Shown: positions 1 through 13,526 of the stretch, piece after piece
Position numbering within the stretch: position 1 is the first letter of the stretch
How the letters are laid out: each line of letters opens with the position of its first letter
From: Epiperipatus broadwayi
Lineage: Eukaryota; Onychophora; Udeonychophora; Euonychophora; Peripatidae
DNA length: 64,000 nucleotides
Direction: 5' to 3'
Assembly (NCBI GenBank): GCA_028023455.1
Contig: JAQFVV010000142.1
Span: 1,140,441-1,204,440 of the forward strand
Translations under genes and position numbers: made by a program
The notes under the pieces: generated by a model
What the model saw: only the letters and a program-made list of their open reading frames with translations
What the model was told of the DNA's origin: nothing
The model's database searches: none

Positions 1-1702
1 AAATAATTTTTCTTCAAAATATAAATTTACTGATCTATTTATCCTATTATTAATAATATTTATTTTATGTTCATATCAATATCTGAACCCCAATTACATA
101 ACAACCCATTAAAAGAATTTTTTATAAACCCACATGTTTTAATATCAACCTTGCAATTCTTTATAATCTTTTTTATTATAACATTCATATAATTTAAATA
201 GGATTAATGGTGTTATATAGGAATATAAAATGAAATGTAATTAATATGGAATGTTTAAATAGTATTTAAGTAAATTGTTAAAGAATAGAGAAATAATTTA
301 CATTAGTTTTTTAATAGATTTAAAATTATAGATAGGGATTGTAGATAATTGATATGGAAGTTAGATAAAATAGTTAAAGATGGAATAAATTTGTAATTAG
401 GGGTGGGTTAAATGGATTTAAATAGTATTTTGGTTATTGGTGTTTTAGATGGTTTCTAATATTTTTATGAAAATTTATACTTAATATATAAAAAGAAAGT
501 TTTATAATAAAGGGAGAAGAGGGAGGAAGATGTAAGTAAATATAGTAATGTATAATTAATATGTTTTATTTTTGTAAATTTGATGTGTTAATGTTAAATA
601 TATGAAAGATTTGTATTTAGAGTATTATATAGAAATATGTACTTTTTTGTTATAGATCCTTGAAAATGACTGTAATGGTGAAAAAAACAGTGGAAATGTT
701 AGAACTGTATAATATGTGGTTTTACATTTATGTTCATATAATTAATATATGGAAATAAAGTTTTTGAAAATAAGTTAGAAGTTTGTGAAGTTATTTATAA
801 TTGTTAGTTTAAGAAAATGTACCATATTTTGTAACGTTTTCCCATTTTCCTGTTAGATGGAGACCTAAAAATAATGTCTTTTCTTGAAGTAAATTCAATA
901 GCAAATCTGAATATGTTATTAAAATTTATAAAACAGTAAAATTCATAATCTTAGAAAATAGTTCAAAGTTTAGTCATTATTTTTACTTCTCTTAATTATT
1001 ATCATAAACAAAAAAAACTATTTTTGATAATAAAATTGTTATAAAATGTAAAAATATTTATGAAAAATATATTGTGTAAAAAATATAATAAATCTCATAA
1101 ATCTGGATAAAGATATATTTTTAAAAAACATCGTAAAATAAATTAATACACATTTAATTACATGTTAGGTGTTAAAACATGTTACTACAATCTGAAATAT
1201 AAATAGATCTGAAAATAAAAATTAAAGTAGTCTAATCATGAATCAAAAACAAAGCAGTGTAAATTGATTCAGTAAAGAGAGGGAAAATGCTGATAGAGAA
1301 GTAGTTATTAAAAAGGAAAATAATTCATTAAAACCATCTCCTTCAGAAAAGCATTGAATAGTAGTGTTTTACTGACTGTTTTAAAATATTTTTCAATACT
1401 CCATTTATTTCAGTAATAATGATAACATTAGTTAGCAAAAGACTATTTACCATGAACAGTTAGAAAATAATAAGCATACTAATCAATACACCTAAATTAT
1501 ACAATTTAATTTAGATATGAACATTAATGTTACATAAAATACAGACACCTACTTTAAACAAAAATCCATGCTGTAAAAAATAAGTGAGCTCTTCCATAAG
1601 AACTGCTTTATATCTATTTGTGGAACTTAACTGCACTGTCATCTTTAATACCTGAAGAGGATAATAACAATGAGGAATGTATTCATAAGAACTATCATTA
1701 AA
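1..1702. other. A+T-rich non-coding DNA
   Basis: No open frame with protein-like composition, no RNA gene and no clear repeat were seen. It is A+T-rich sequence with short homopolymer runs and stops in all frames. It may be intergenic or intronic; the sequence does not say which. Confidence 0.6.
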
Positions 1703-1830
1703 GATATATATATATATATGCTATATATAGAGCTCACAAAAAGTTCTTAAGCTATATATAACATTTGTAATACAAGTTTGTTAAATTAGGTCATGTGATA
1801 TATGACTTGATTTTTTTGTAATATATATAC
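1703..1830 (+). repeat. Dispersed repeat family C, copy 1
   Basis: The copy contains a TATATAGAGCTCACAAA block, then an inverted-like AGCTATATATAACATTTGTA block, then GGTCATGTGATATATGACTT and an (AT)-rich end. The same order of blocks is seen near 7991-8142 and, partly, at 18676-18786. The inner palindrome is shorter here than in the 7991 copy. No coding capacity is present. It is probably a non-autonomous element or a piece of one. Confidence 0.5.
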
Positions 1831-4261
1831 TAACCTTACACTCTATCAAAGTGTAAGTTAAACATTTTTTATCTGATAAGACATTACTTTTTATTTAACT
1901 AAAAAGCTTTAAACATATGGTTTATTATTTGATGAAATATTTTGTATTATTATTTACTTACATTCTTTATATTGTGGTAGTTGTGAAAATATAAACAACA
2001 ATTCTGTATTTTATTTATTGTAAATAAATTGTTGATTTTTTTTCTTCAATAAATTAGTTTGTTTTGGCTTTTCAAACTCATTCTAAACATACTACATTAA
2101 TATACAATAATATTGTGGTTAATTAATTAACATTTATAAATGAATTTAATTATAAGCTCAACCTCATCAATTAATATTAAGCTAATATAGAAAACATTTT
2201 AATTAAATTGAAACTAAAATCCATACTCAAATCTTTATATCAAATAAAATATTGTGAGTCTACCAAATAGAAATTGAGTTGTTACATTTGAAATGATTTC
2301 AATTAGTCTCCTGACCATCTTATTATATCATGTGTGATTGATAGACACACATATCTTGCAAAAAGTTAGATTATTTTTCATTAAATAAACACTGTAAAAA
2401 GCATAAATAAAGTAAATCGACTATATATTTATAAGATGTAAAATTAACCAAGATTTACATCTGTAAATGTTTATTTGAAAGTAAAGTTACGTCAAAATAA
2501 ATTTGATTATAAAATCTGCTTTTTCAATTAACATGAAGCTAATACAAAGATGCTTTAGTAAATTATGGTTAAAATTTACCTATCAAAATAAACATTATGA
2601 GACAATTTAAATAGAAATTAAATTATTAAATTTGATAACTTTACATTTTATTGGTAGAATTATATCTACTGCAAAAGGTTAGTTGATTTTTCATCAACCA
2701 TTTCTGTATAAAGGACTGTAAATTTCTATATAGGGTATAAGAAAAATGATATTAACATTACTACAATTATATATCTCATGTTTAAGAGTGCTTTTCAATT
2801 ATTAATTTGTGTTTTTATGTGTAAAAACCACCTAAAGACTATTTATGTGAAGAAATATTTGTATAGTATATTTCTGATCATTTTCTATTATCAGAAGTAT
2901 AGATGCTATTTAAAATTTTCCATAATATCTCAATTATTTTGGATACCATATTTAGATAGTAATCAAAAGCATCCTTCTACTGATCCTTTTTTGAATAAAT
3001 AGTGTTTGTCTATCTTTTCACAAGAGTAAACGCTGAATAAATATATCTTTTAAATGTCAAAATATTGTACTCCTAATAGCATACAAACACATATATATAT
3101 ATACAGCAGTTAATTTTAACTAATATATATATATATATACACAAAATGCACTCTGTTATGTTTACTTGAGAAAAATCTAGCATGCAAATTAATCTCCCTC
3201 TTCTGGCAACTATCAACTGTCTGAGCGCAGTTTTGTATGTCACCAAAGAAAATTAAATTTGTCCTGATATAACTCAGCAGTTAGTTTAACTTTTCAAATA
3301 TTCTTAATTATGCGCTACTGTCATTTATATTCTTCTTTAACTTTGTTGTTAAAGATTATATAAAGCTTTTCAGCATTTGCATAACTTCTTTTTGAAACCT
3401 TTCTTAATCAGTTTGTTATTCCCAAAAGAAATCCTTAAATTTTTGCAAGTAGATTATATAAAAGTCAAACTTTAATTAATGGAGATTTGTAAAAATGTAA
3501 TTTTTAAATACTGAGCTAAAGACTCGATAATAAATAACAGACTACTAATATACCCATCGATTTAATTTTAATAGATTTTTATTTGTTTATCTTTTTAATT
3601 TTACAAATTAATTTTGACGTAAGTTATAACTTTTATTGAATTATAAATACTTATATAAAAATCTAATAATTTGTTTTTAGTAATTAAAAAATAAAATAAA
3701 AGAACTACATCTTTTAAGCCAATCATATAAATTCGAATAGGTAGTATATTATCAGTATAAGGTTATCATTCAAAGAAATAAAAGAGTATAAGAAAATCGA
3801 ATTATTTAAATTAATTAATAATACAATTTATAAACATATAACAAAAGTAATATATTATTTTATTATCTTTACAACTGAACATATATTTATATATTATTAA
3901 TAATAATCATTAATATATCTTTATCTAAAGTGGATGGTATCAAACATGTGAGTGCAGGAAGTTTAATATTGGTATTTAAAACAGCAGCTTTATATTGTAA
4001 CGGGATAATAATTGATTTTCTATTTAATTATGTCTCTATTCGTTTGGTCAGAATTTGTAATGAAACTAAAGAAATTGCCCTACAGATTTTAGACAACCAT
4101 TTATTACTGACACAAAAATAAAATAAAAGATACTGAAGAAATGTAATTATGATTTAAATATTATCTATAACAGAGCAAAAAACATGTACCAATAAACAGT
4201 AACTCTGTTATAACCTGTATAAAATTATCTAGTTCAGTCGTTAGTTACTCTGTGCAATAAC
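1831..4261. other. A+T-rich non-coding DNA
   Basis: No supported gene. Two (AT)n tracts lie near 3092-3140. A 74-codon open frame at 2778-3002 and a 63-codon one at 3930-4121 have no recognisable domain and are of a length expected by chance in this base composition. Confidence 0.55.
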
Positions 4262-4390
4262 AATGTTTCCAATAAATAGTCAAGCATTGGTGGTAAGAGG
4301 TCAGTGACAGCTGCTTTACAAGCAGTTGTCCCGGGTTTGCTTCCCAGCTGATGCTATGACCCATGAGGAAAAAAAATGTTTTCAATAAAT
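4262..4390 (+). mobile_element. tRNA-like SINE, copy 1, with target-site duplication
   Basis: A tRNA-shaped body lies at 4284-4354: GCATTGG at the 5' side pairs over seven positions with CTGATGC at the 3' side. A GCTGC/GCAGT stem encloses a TTTACAA loop, which reads as a Val-type TAC anticodon if taken literally, and a B-box-like GGGTTTGCTTCCC follows. After it come a short TATGACCCATGAGG tail and an A-run. The unit is bounded by 16-nt direct repeats with one mismatch (AATGTTTCCAATAAAT at 4262-4277; AATGTTTTCAATAAAT at 4375-4390), the hallmark of target-primed insertion. Three related copies in the window share the tail, so this is a SINE-like retroposon, not a working tRNA gene. Confidence 0.75.
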
Positions 4391-7300
4391 GATAATTTAG
4401 ATTGTCCACTACACTAAATAAAAATACTGATGTCAATCTTTATTAAAACCTAATTTATTCATATAGAATTTATATATGAGATCATCACTTCAGATATCAC
4501 CAAATGTATTGATTATTTAAAATAAACTACAATAAGCAGTGAAATCATATAACATCGTCCTAAACAATGATATATGCCTAAAACATCCATTAAATTTGTA
4601 ATTAAATAAAACCAAAATCAAATCAATAAACAACAAAGTTTTTTTGATATACTTTACTAATCAAATATTACATCTAGTAACATAAATTTATGATAAAATT
4701 CAATAATATTCCCTAACTAAATAAACTAGTTTATAAATAGTTATGATAACATTTAGAGAATGTTTTATAAACCTACAATATTTGTAATGTTTAAATAAAA
4801 TTATTCATTAATCAATTTTATATCTAGTTTAATAAAATGTTAAAAATAACTTATCTATACAATACTTTATATCAATGTACTATTACTACTTAAGTTATAT
4901 ATCAAAATGAAATACTCTGCAAAACACATTATTAATGAACCTATAAGATAATCTTGTATTTATAAAATCGAATCATATCATTATATCAAATATACAGTAG
5001 GTTTTTTATTGGATATCTACCAAATCATAATCAACTAATCTTATTCATCGATTTTAAATTTCCTGTAAACCAATTATTAAAATGGATTGTATGACAACTA
5101 AACTATATAAAACAATTATTGGAATTTATTTAAATCAAATATGGCATTAAAATTTAATAGTTAATTGAATTTATGATCCACCTCAAAAAAGTTTAAAGAT
5201 AATTAAGGCAGATCATTCTGACTAATGACAGAGTAAAATATGTAAAGATCTTTATAACTCAACAAGATTAGCTCTTGATAATTAACCATGAATTAATTAC
5301 CGTATTTATACAATCGAGATTAATTTAGATAAGACAAACAAATATTTCAATATGACCATATATAGTTTATCTCTAAGGAGACTTAACAATAATTATATAA
5401 TAATATATAAATATAGCATTATTTCACTTAATGATATTGGTTTAATTTTAGATTGTGATTTAAATTATCATAAATTACTTTGCACACTTATAAATTAATT
5501 AGACAGGTTTATTAGATTTCAATTAAATTTAAATTTATTAATGTATAAAAAGTAATTAGTAATATAATAAAAAATATATGCAATTGACTAAAATTGTAGC
5601 CAGTTAAGAAGTACAAATACTATTTCTCTTTAATATATAATAAATTTGATTGTCTATTGCTCTATCACAAAATATGTTGTATAACAATGAACTATAAAAA
5701 CTGTTGGAGAAATTTTAACATATCTTCTCTAAAATAAATATTTGAAGATATCAAGTCACAAATTAATTCATATCATCAAATAAAAGTTTATTAAAAAAAT
5801 GAATCTCTCCAGCATTTTATCAATCAATCTCTAAATATACACATTGTTTATGCATAAATAAATTTTATATTTTAAAATCAAGATAAACAAAACTTACATT
5901 TTTTTTTTAAATAACAAAAATTATATATAACATATAACCTACATTAAAAGTTTTAATTTTCCTTTTTACCCAGTACAATCCATTACAGCTCCTATTTTTC
6001 CTTGTTTATGGTATAAATGCAAAAAAAACAATCCTTCTTAAGGTAGAAAAGAGACAAGTATGGTAATAATAATCAAGGATTTGAATTCAATTACTTTTTA
6101 TCCAGATAAAAAGAAATTCCAAATGCAAGAGATTACAACCAAAGTTTTAACGATAATTGAAGATGGTCAAAACAATTTATAAATAAGAGACTTTGTAACA
6201 AAAAAGAAAAATAAATGCACAAGATTATCTAAGTTGTATTTTTATAATAAAAGATAAGAATATATGTGCAAAAATATAAAAAAACGGACCTGAGATTATA
6301 AAAGAGGTAGAAAAACTGCAACAAGGTATTTTCTAAAGGTTTCATATACCCTGGATAGGTGAAAAGACAGGGAATAAGTGTGGCTCTTGTTCTCTCAACC
6401 ATAATAAAAATTTAGGAATATTCATTTTCTGAACTAATGCATCAGGCAGGAATAGAAACTGGAGCATTTTATGGACACCTTCTCATCATAAAGAGATCAC
6501 ATTTAAAGTTTTGCATCTAGCCATACCTTGCAACTGACCAGAAATGTGAAACTGTCAGCAGAAGAAACCAAAGTACATGAGTTCTTTCATCCCCAAAAAC
6601 CATGAATGATATAACAGAAACCCATGAAACTTACGGTAAGCTACTATTATTTATATCCTGATTTGTGACTAATTAAATGTTTGCAAACTAACCTTAACTA
6701 TGAAGCTTCTAATACCAATATAGACATTTGCCTAGAAGAAACTTAAATATAATATGAACTGTTTTAATTATTTGATCAACATTATCTGGATGAGCATGTG
6801 TATATTAATTCCATTTTATTAATAATTTATAGTTTTAATACTTTAATTTGTAATAATAAACTAGTTATCTTTAATATCAAGTTTTCTTATATGTTCTTAA
6901 TTTTAGTTTATAGATTTTATAATTAAGTTTAGAGAAATGTATAAATTACTTTTGCCAACATGCTTGTTTAATAATTATATCTGGGGAAATTTCTTAAAAA
7001 ATAATTAAATTTAGTTATTTACTGAATCTTCTCAATGAACATTACCGAGTCTACACACTCTGGCATCCTCATAAATAAATTCAAACTAACTTTGTCAGTA
7101 ATTCAAATTGCAATAAATATTAAGTTGAGTTGTTTAGGAAATATTCAAATTCATACATGAATGAAATATTTTTCTTTTATATAGTTTGATTAACTAACAC
7201 ATTATAGTGCATATTATAAGGCCTAAGTGCAAAACATAAAAGGTTATTTTATATATAAAAAAAGTCCATTCATTTAAAGTTTTGCTTTATAAAAATGTTG

Positions 7301-7990
7301 AGCTGAAGAATATACCATCACAAATAACCAATAAAAAAGCAGCACTTTGTGTGATGATTAAAAAATAGAGCCTCAATATTATCATTGTAAAGAGCACATA
7401 CATTATACTAACATTTATCCTAGATTGCAATGCACATGGTGTAAAGGGAATGTGACCCTGATGAATCACTATTCAAAGACAAGCAATGAATTGTTACAAT
7501 ATGGACTGACTGGAAAACACTCAACAGAACAAACAAACAGAGATTGGAAAAGAAGTTTAATCACTGCAACTGATAAATCCTAAGCTGGAAGCACAAATGG
7601 AAAATTTTCTAACAATGTTTGCAGTTGCACTTCTGATTTTAATATAAGTAACAATATAGCTAATAGATCTGTTTCATATTTAAATACTAAAAATAAAACA
7701 GCACTAGAGATTAGAGAATCACAAATTCATTGCTTGTGATTAATGAAAAATTTAAATATCTTAATCAAACCAAACCCGGTCATTCACAATAAAAAAAAAG
7801 AGGTCATAAAGGGCATATATCTTATAATAAACTGGACAAAGCTGATCACATATGTAAAATAAATTATTCTAAAAAATCAAAATCTGTTTTAGTAATGACA
7901 ATTTTATCCACACATCTTCTGCTAAATAGGACATTAATTCTATGAGGAATTAAGTGTGGAATGTTCAAATACTTCAAATAAATATTTAAT
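4391..7990. other. A+T-rich non-coding DNA
   Basis: No supported gene or repeat. Open frames here are at most about 60 codons and are lysine-, asparagine- and isoleucine-rich as random A+T-rich sequence is. Sequence around 6290-6620 is slightly more balanced in base content and might be an old coding relic, but I could not place it. Confidence 0.5.
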
Positions 7991-8142
7991 GTTATATATA
8001 GAGCTCACAAATAAGCTCTTAACAAGCTTTGAAGAAGTTAAGAACTTATTTGCAAGCTCTATATATAACATTTATAATACAATCTTGTTAAATTAGTTCA
8101 TGTGACATGTGGCTTGATTTCTTGTAATAAATATCTAAGTTT
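7991..8142 (+). repeat. Dispersed repeat family C, copy 2, with a 33-bp hairpin
   Basis: Positions 7991-8023 and 8037-8069 are inverted repeats of 33 nt with three mismatches around a 13-nt loop. The arms run GTTATATATAGAGCT... and ...AGCTCTATATATAAC. The downstream part (CATTTATAATACAATCTTGT, then a TCATGTGACATGTGGCTTG block) matches the other two family copies. No ORF is present. It could be a short MITE-type element; a hairpin RNA cannot be excluded. Confidence 0.6.
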
Positions 8143-8469
8143 TATCTTAATGTTCAATAATTTCCATCATATAATGGTTTGACCAATAATTCCCATCAAT
8201 TAGAGGAATAGATATTTTACTTCTGAGTATAATATTTCAATTTTTTGTTGTGCACATGTATACTTTTTTTTTCTATTTAAAAAAAAATATAGTGACAATT
8301 TTTCCCCAATATATATATATATATATATTGATAATTATTAATTAAAAATCAAAATTGCATCTTTTAACATTGGAGACCTTAACCCCATCAATAAAATCTT
8401 TCTCCTAAATGAATTATATTGGACAGCATCTTATAGGACTTCTGGAGACCAAAATGTACACAAAGGCAA

Positions 8470-8830
8470 AACTCTCCATGCAGTAGCATCACTCAGTGCA
8501 AGCTAGAATAATCAATGGATGCACGAAAGTTTGTGCATAAAATTCCTATATAGTGCCTACTCATACAATATCTCCAGACTAGTTTCTAGCTCGTGGTTCT
8601 CATCAGTGAGGAGCTTTGATCTGAAAGCGCAGCACCTAGATCTTAGGATCTAATGCAACCCTCCAGAATTCATCTTTTACTTTTTTAGCTAACTATAAAG
8701 CTTTGAATCCAAAATGAAAACACAATAAGGTTTTCAATTCAAGCTACAGTAAGAGTTTTGCCAGTGTGATAACAATTTATGCAAGCATAAAGAATGGTGA
8801 TCATATGATGTTTAATAATTTAAAAGTAAA
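8470..8830 (+). repeat. Dispersed repeat family D, copy 1
   Basis: The copy has blocks CATACAATATCTCCAGACTA, CACCTAGATCTTAGGATCTA and a closing ATGGTGATCATATGATGTTT. Related blocks recur, partly in inverted order, at 52225-52680 and 52855-53110. The base content is a little richer in G+C than its surroundings. No ORF is present. It is an old, diverged non-autonomous repeat. Confidence 0.5.
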
Positions 8831-9304
8831 ATATATAATAATTTATGTATTGGTTCATCTGATTATTTTGTAAATAAAGGTTTTCTACTTATCATTATGC
8901 TGTATCATAAAGTAGTAAAGTTTGATTACATTTCCCTTGATACAACAATTATAAACAGGTTAGTATTGACACTAAATTTGGTGCTTGGTTCCTCTCTCTT
9001 TATCCCTGTGTTCTTATTGGACATTTTAAAATGTCTTATGACAAATATGATAAAAACTTATTTCACCTCATTTCTTTTCCTCTTATGAGTGATGAAGATT
9101 TTTTAGCCAAATGAATCTATGTCCTAAAATAATGAAAGACATTCTTTTCTAATAGATCTAATATTCTATTCCTTCTCAATTCATCACCTTATTAATTTTG
9201 AATTAGAAAGATGCATCATTCTCTGATTATGCAGCTCTTGTGATTAGTAATATTTTAAATGAAATTGGTCATTCCATTAAGTTATTATTCCCATCCCAAA
9301 CACC

Positions 9305-9308
<4 letters not shown>

Positions 9309-9344
<36 letters not shown>
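9309..9344. repeat. (TA)n microsatellite
   Basis: An uninterrupted TA dinucleotide run of 18 units. Confidence 0.95.
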
Positions 9345-9346
<2 letters not shown>

Positions 9347-9642
9347 CTTGGGAGCATTGAGATGAATCCAGTGCAAGTCTGTATAGCACATGCAAACATT
9401 TTATCAAATATTATTAATCACATTACTAAAGGCACACCATTACCCACCAGACCTATTGAGCACTATGGATAAAATTATATAAAATAATTCTATGAACTCC
9501 ATCTACAGAATGCAAATGGCCTACATTGCAAAACCTTAAAATTTTTTATAATGCAGTAGGAACATTTCAAAGAATATTTGGCAATTAAAAAAAGGCGAAT
9601 ATTTCTTGACCTTTCACATACATAGTCAAGAAACTACATTAG

Positions 9643-10257
9643 ATGGGCCTTAGGCTACTCACCTTCTATCAGAGTTCCACTAGCTATTTAGAACAGATTG
9701 AAACAATTAGTGCAGTAAATATGTTGAAGCCAGCATATTGGTACTACAAAAATAAGTTGCAAAGTGGTGATCCTTATAATATGGTAAATAAACTGTTTGA
9801 AGACCCTGATGATGAAAATAAATTTCATCCTACAGAATTTTTAAAAAAACTAAATTTAATATCTATAGGCTAAACTTTACTTTTAAATATTTGGAAAATG
9901 TAGTTAATTTCCTTTCTAAAGAAATTTATACAATATGTTTTTTGAAGAAAAGAGAGAAGTTCTCAACCTTAGAAAGTCTATGACCAATATCAATGAGCCC
10001 ATTGGGTATAAAAGAGGCAGTCCTTAAAGATAAATTGGACCAATATATCTTATCAATGTTTTATAAATATCAATTTGCCAAGAAGGGAACTTTATCCAGT
10101 AAATCAAGCAGAATTTTTATTTAGAACAATCAATAACACAGTCAGTGCAAATTCCCTAGTGATACAATTGGGTATAAAATCAACATTTGGTATGGTTCAG
10201 AGTAGAAAGGTGCATGTAACACTTTGTAAATATTTCAAAAGCTACAATGATATTTAA
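9643..10257 (+). pseudogene. Unidentified coding relic
   Basis: Two open stretches in the same direction (9643-9873 and 10075-10257) have amino-acid composition unlike their surroundings, for example YYKNKLQSGDPYNMVNKL and EDPDDENKFHPTEFLKKL in the first, and ELYPVNQAEFLFRTINNT and VHVTLCKYFKSYND in the second. They are separated by about 200 bp of stop-containing sequence. I do not recognise the family. The stretch could be a dead transposon gene or a processed pseudogene, or merely lucky open frames. No start context or splice pattern supports a live gene. Confidence 0.25.
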
Positions 10258-11863
10258 CTTAATTTATATTTTCAAATCGATAGCCAGCCAATCTAAACAT
10301 TGCTGAAGATATTTCTCATTAGTAATTAATAATTAGCAATTTATTAAATTATGTCTTTAAATCACATGAAACAATGTTAAGCTAGAAAAACAGCATGATA
10401 TAAAGACAACACAAATGTGTACCCAGACGTTACTTACTAACCAGCAAAAAAATTTTTTTTCTTGCAATCCATTAGATATTTATTACACTAACACTTTCAC
10501 AAATTGTTGATACCAGAATTTGTTAATATATTTAATATCTATCATCAAAAAAAAGGAGATATTACTTTTTGTTGGATAATAAATAACGATTGGGGCCAAT
10601 TAGCATTAGCAAGCTTTTACCAATGCCTCGAATCTATTTATACCTCTATGCAAACACAAATTTAATAAAATTTTATTACTTCATGTCATTATAATAAAGT
10701 ACCTCTATTTTTTTAATCTATTGTTGATTGTTTGTTTGTTTTGTTTCATCAATATTATAATCATGTGATCGTTTATACTTTTTTAATTATTTTTTGTAAT
10801 GTTTGTTTTTTAAGTAAATAAGTAAAAAGTTCAACATTCTTTTTTTTTCTTGTGAGTGTCACAGATCGACCTTTACTGGGAAATAGTACACAGACAGTTA
10901 TATAAAAAACAATCCAAGGAAAAAAAAAACATTTATTTTGCATGAGAAGAGCAATTGTGCTTTTATTATCATTATTGAAAGTTTGAAAGTCTGGTTTATC
11001 TTCAAAAACTTTATTTAACATCACCTTGCATTGTTTGGTACGCTGTTACATTTTAATGAAGAAAACTACATCCAGCAATTAAATAAGGTTTTTTAAAAAA
11101 GATAAATAAACTTGAACAAGTTAATTAAATTTGTTATAATTTGAATTTATGTTTGTTTAAAAGCAAAATATCACTTTTGTGGAAAGAAATCTTTGCATTT
11201 TTTAATAAATTAAATCTGTTGTAAAAATTTGCTTTTATCATAATGAGTGTTTGCTCGGAGAAACTAGCAGCGGAAAGTAAGAAAAAAGAAACAGAATAAA
11301 TAAACAAAATTTTAAATATTTTATTTTTTAATTAGATAGGAATGAAAAAAACATTTGAAGCTTTTAGAATCTTCCTGGATAAGATTGTTTTCTTTTCGTT
11401 TTTGGTCATTGATTTTATTTTACATTTTTTCACAAATATTTTTTATATACATCAAAAAATTTACATTTTTAAAAAAATTGGTCTTATTAATAATGCTGAA
11501 TAATATTTTTTTCTATTTTATTTTTATTTCCTTTTACGCACTTTATTAACAATTTATTAATTTCATGCATTAGTTGCTCGAGTTAAAAATTAGTAAGAAT
11601 AAAAGGACTTTTTATAATCTGGTTAGTAAATGCTTCAGTCGATATGTTTTATTAAAAAGTTTAAAGTTACATTTAGTTAGAACTTTTATAAATCTTTTTA
11701 TTTTATTTTATAAATTTATTTCTACTTGAATATTTTGACAATTCATGCTTTTATTCTTAAAATGTTATGTATACTTCTGCCATCTACCACATATGAATAT
11801 AATTTATTTATAAATAAATTTATTTCCATCTATTATCTAATTAAAATAATCTAATTGTATATT
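10258..11863. other. A+T-rich non-coding DNA
   Basis: Nothing recognised. Short open frames on both strands are rich in F, I, K and Y, as expected from composition. Confidence 0.5.
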
Positions 11864-11972
11864 ATATAGGGGTTTGAACTCAGACTTTTACACGACCTTC
11901 AACTATACATGCTATCTCATACTGCTGACACACTTGATCACACACACGTCAAAAAAATAAATTCATATACTA
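11864..11972 (+). repeat. Foldback family B, single arm
   Basis: The block GGGTTTGAACTCAGACTTTT, then ACACTTGATCACACACACGT and a run into AAATAAATTCATA, matches one arm of the foldback elements at 17666-17969 and 44872-45341. Only one arm is seen, so it is either a solo arm or a truncated copy. The GGTTTGAACTC start resembles a tRNA B box by chance or by descent. Confidence 0.5.
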
Positions 11973-12540
11973 GTTGTACATTGTAATTATTTCCATCCTT
12001 TCTACAAAATTATTAAATTTTTTTAAAAATTCAATTTTTTAAAATATTTTTCTAATATATTGTATTCCTAAAATAACAGAGAATTATAGAATGCAATATT
12101 TAGGTTAAATAATTCTTTTTTTTCTTTTTCAAGTACTGAAGGACTGTGTAATCAGTAAGACTCTGAAGTCTTTAACAGAATATTCTAGTTGGTTGGACTA
12201 TCATTTAAGATTTAATGATCATAAATCTAAAGGTCACCATTTAAATTCCCGTGCTATTTATCATAGCCACACCAGCAACATATAAAGAAATGGTGATCAT
12301 GTGACGTTTGGTGGTTTAATATATAGATAAGAGAAAAAAATAATACAATTCAAAATATTGTATTTAAGATTAACTGTACATTATTTTTAATATTTGAATG
12401 TATAAAAAAAAGTATAAATAAAGTCTGAATTTAAAAAAAAAACATTTAACATTTTTATATAAATAATGAAAATAATTCAACATATATTACAAATAAAAGA
12501 TCATCATCAAAAATGTTTAGGAAACCATGGTTTAAATGAA

Positions 12541-12576
12541 TACTTTTGATGTTATGGTGCATAAGCATCAAAAGTA
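12541..12576. repeat. Short near-perfect hairpin
   Basis: TACTTTTGATGTTATG pairs with CATAAGCATCAAAAGTA with one bulged G and a GTG loop. No T-run suitable for a terminator follows. Its role is unknown. Confidence 0.6.
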
Positions 12577-13526
12577 AACTCAGATTACTTAATTTCATAT
12601 AATATACATATATATGTGTGTGTAAAATTTTAAATTATAATAATGGTAGACAGTAATCATTATCAACAGAAATAATGTAGACAAATATAAATAGCACACA
12701 TCACATGATGTGATTTTTCAAGAACTGTGTATATGGATATGAACAGATTGTCTGTTTATTACATAATTATTAAGTTGGTTTATAAAGATTGTCTCTTTAA
12801 TTTTTCTCTTTCTTATGATGTCTTGTTTCACTTAATATTTGTTAAGCTAAAGGAAAATGTAAATTTGGAAGAGTTTTCATGGTCAAATAAAACCAAAGAT
12901 GTATTAGACTGATCATTTTTAGCTTATTTTACATGTTTGTACAATAGCCGATATTTTTTCAGGGAGGGGGGGGGTCTTTTTCCAAAGTACATTTCAAATT
13001 TCCGATGCATGATTTTTTGCATTTACATATAATTTGGTACATAAAATTAATTTTTGTATTTTACAGTACTATTTTGAATACTATTTTTGAATCAGTTTAC
13101 ATTTGGAAGAACATATAATTAAACTATTTATTATTAAATATTTTTTTAATAAATTTGGTTTGAACATTATTTTAAAATGGTATAGATATCTGTTTATTTA
13201 TTATTTTTAATTATATTAATTTGTAAATTTTATTATTAAAATTATTCAATGTGTGTAGAATTAATCTTCTATTATATGCTATATTTCTAAATTCTGGAAA
13301 TAGTAAAATATTTTGGATTTTTATTACTTTTATAACTACATAATTTTACAATACAATGTAAAAATAATTTAAATGTAGCTGTTTTACACATCATTGGTAC
13401 ATGTGATTTGAAATAAATATAATTCCTTTCTTGAATAGATTTGATAAGTAATTTATACTTTAAACAATTTTTTTTTTTTTAGATATTTGCAAATCTGTAA
13501 ATTTTATCTTTTTATTTTGTTCTTTA
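12577..13526. other. A+T-rich non-coding DNA
   Basis: Nothing recognised apart from a short G-run near 12963-12975. Confidence 0.5.

Noticed and set aside
12959-12975. G-quadruplex at the G-run
   Set aside because: It is one G-run with no three further runs close by.
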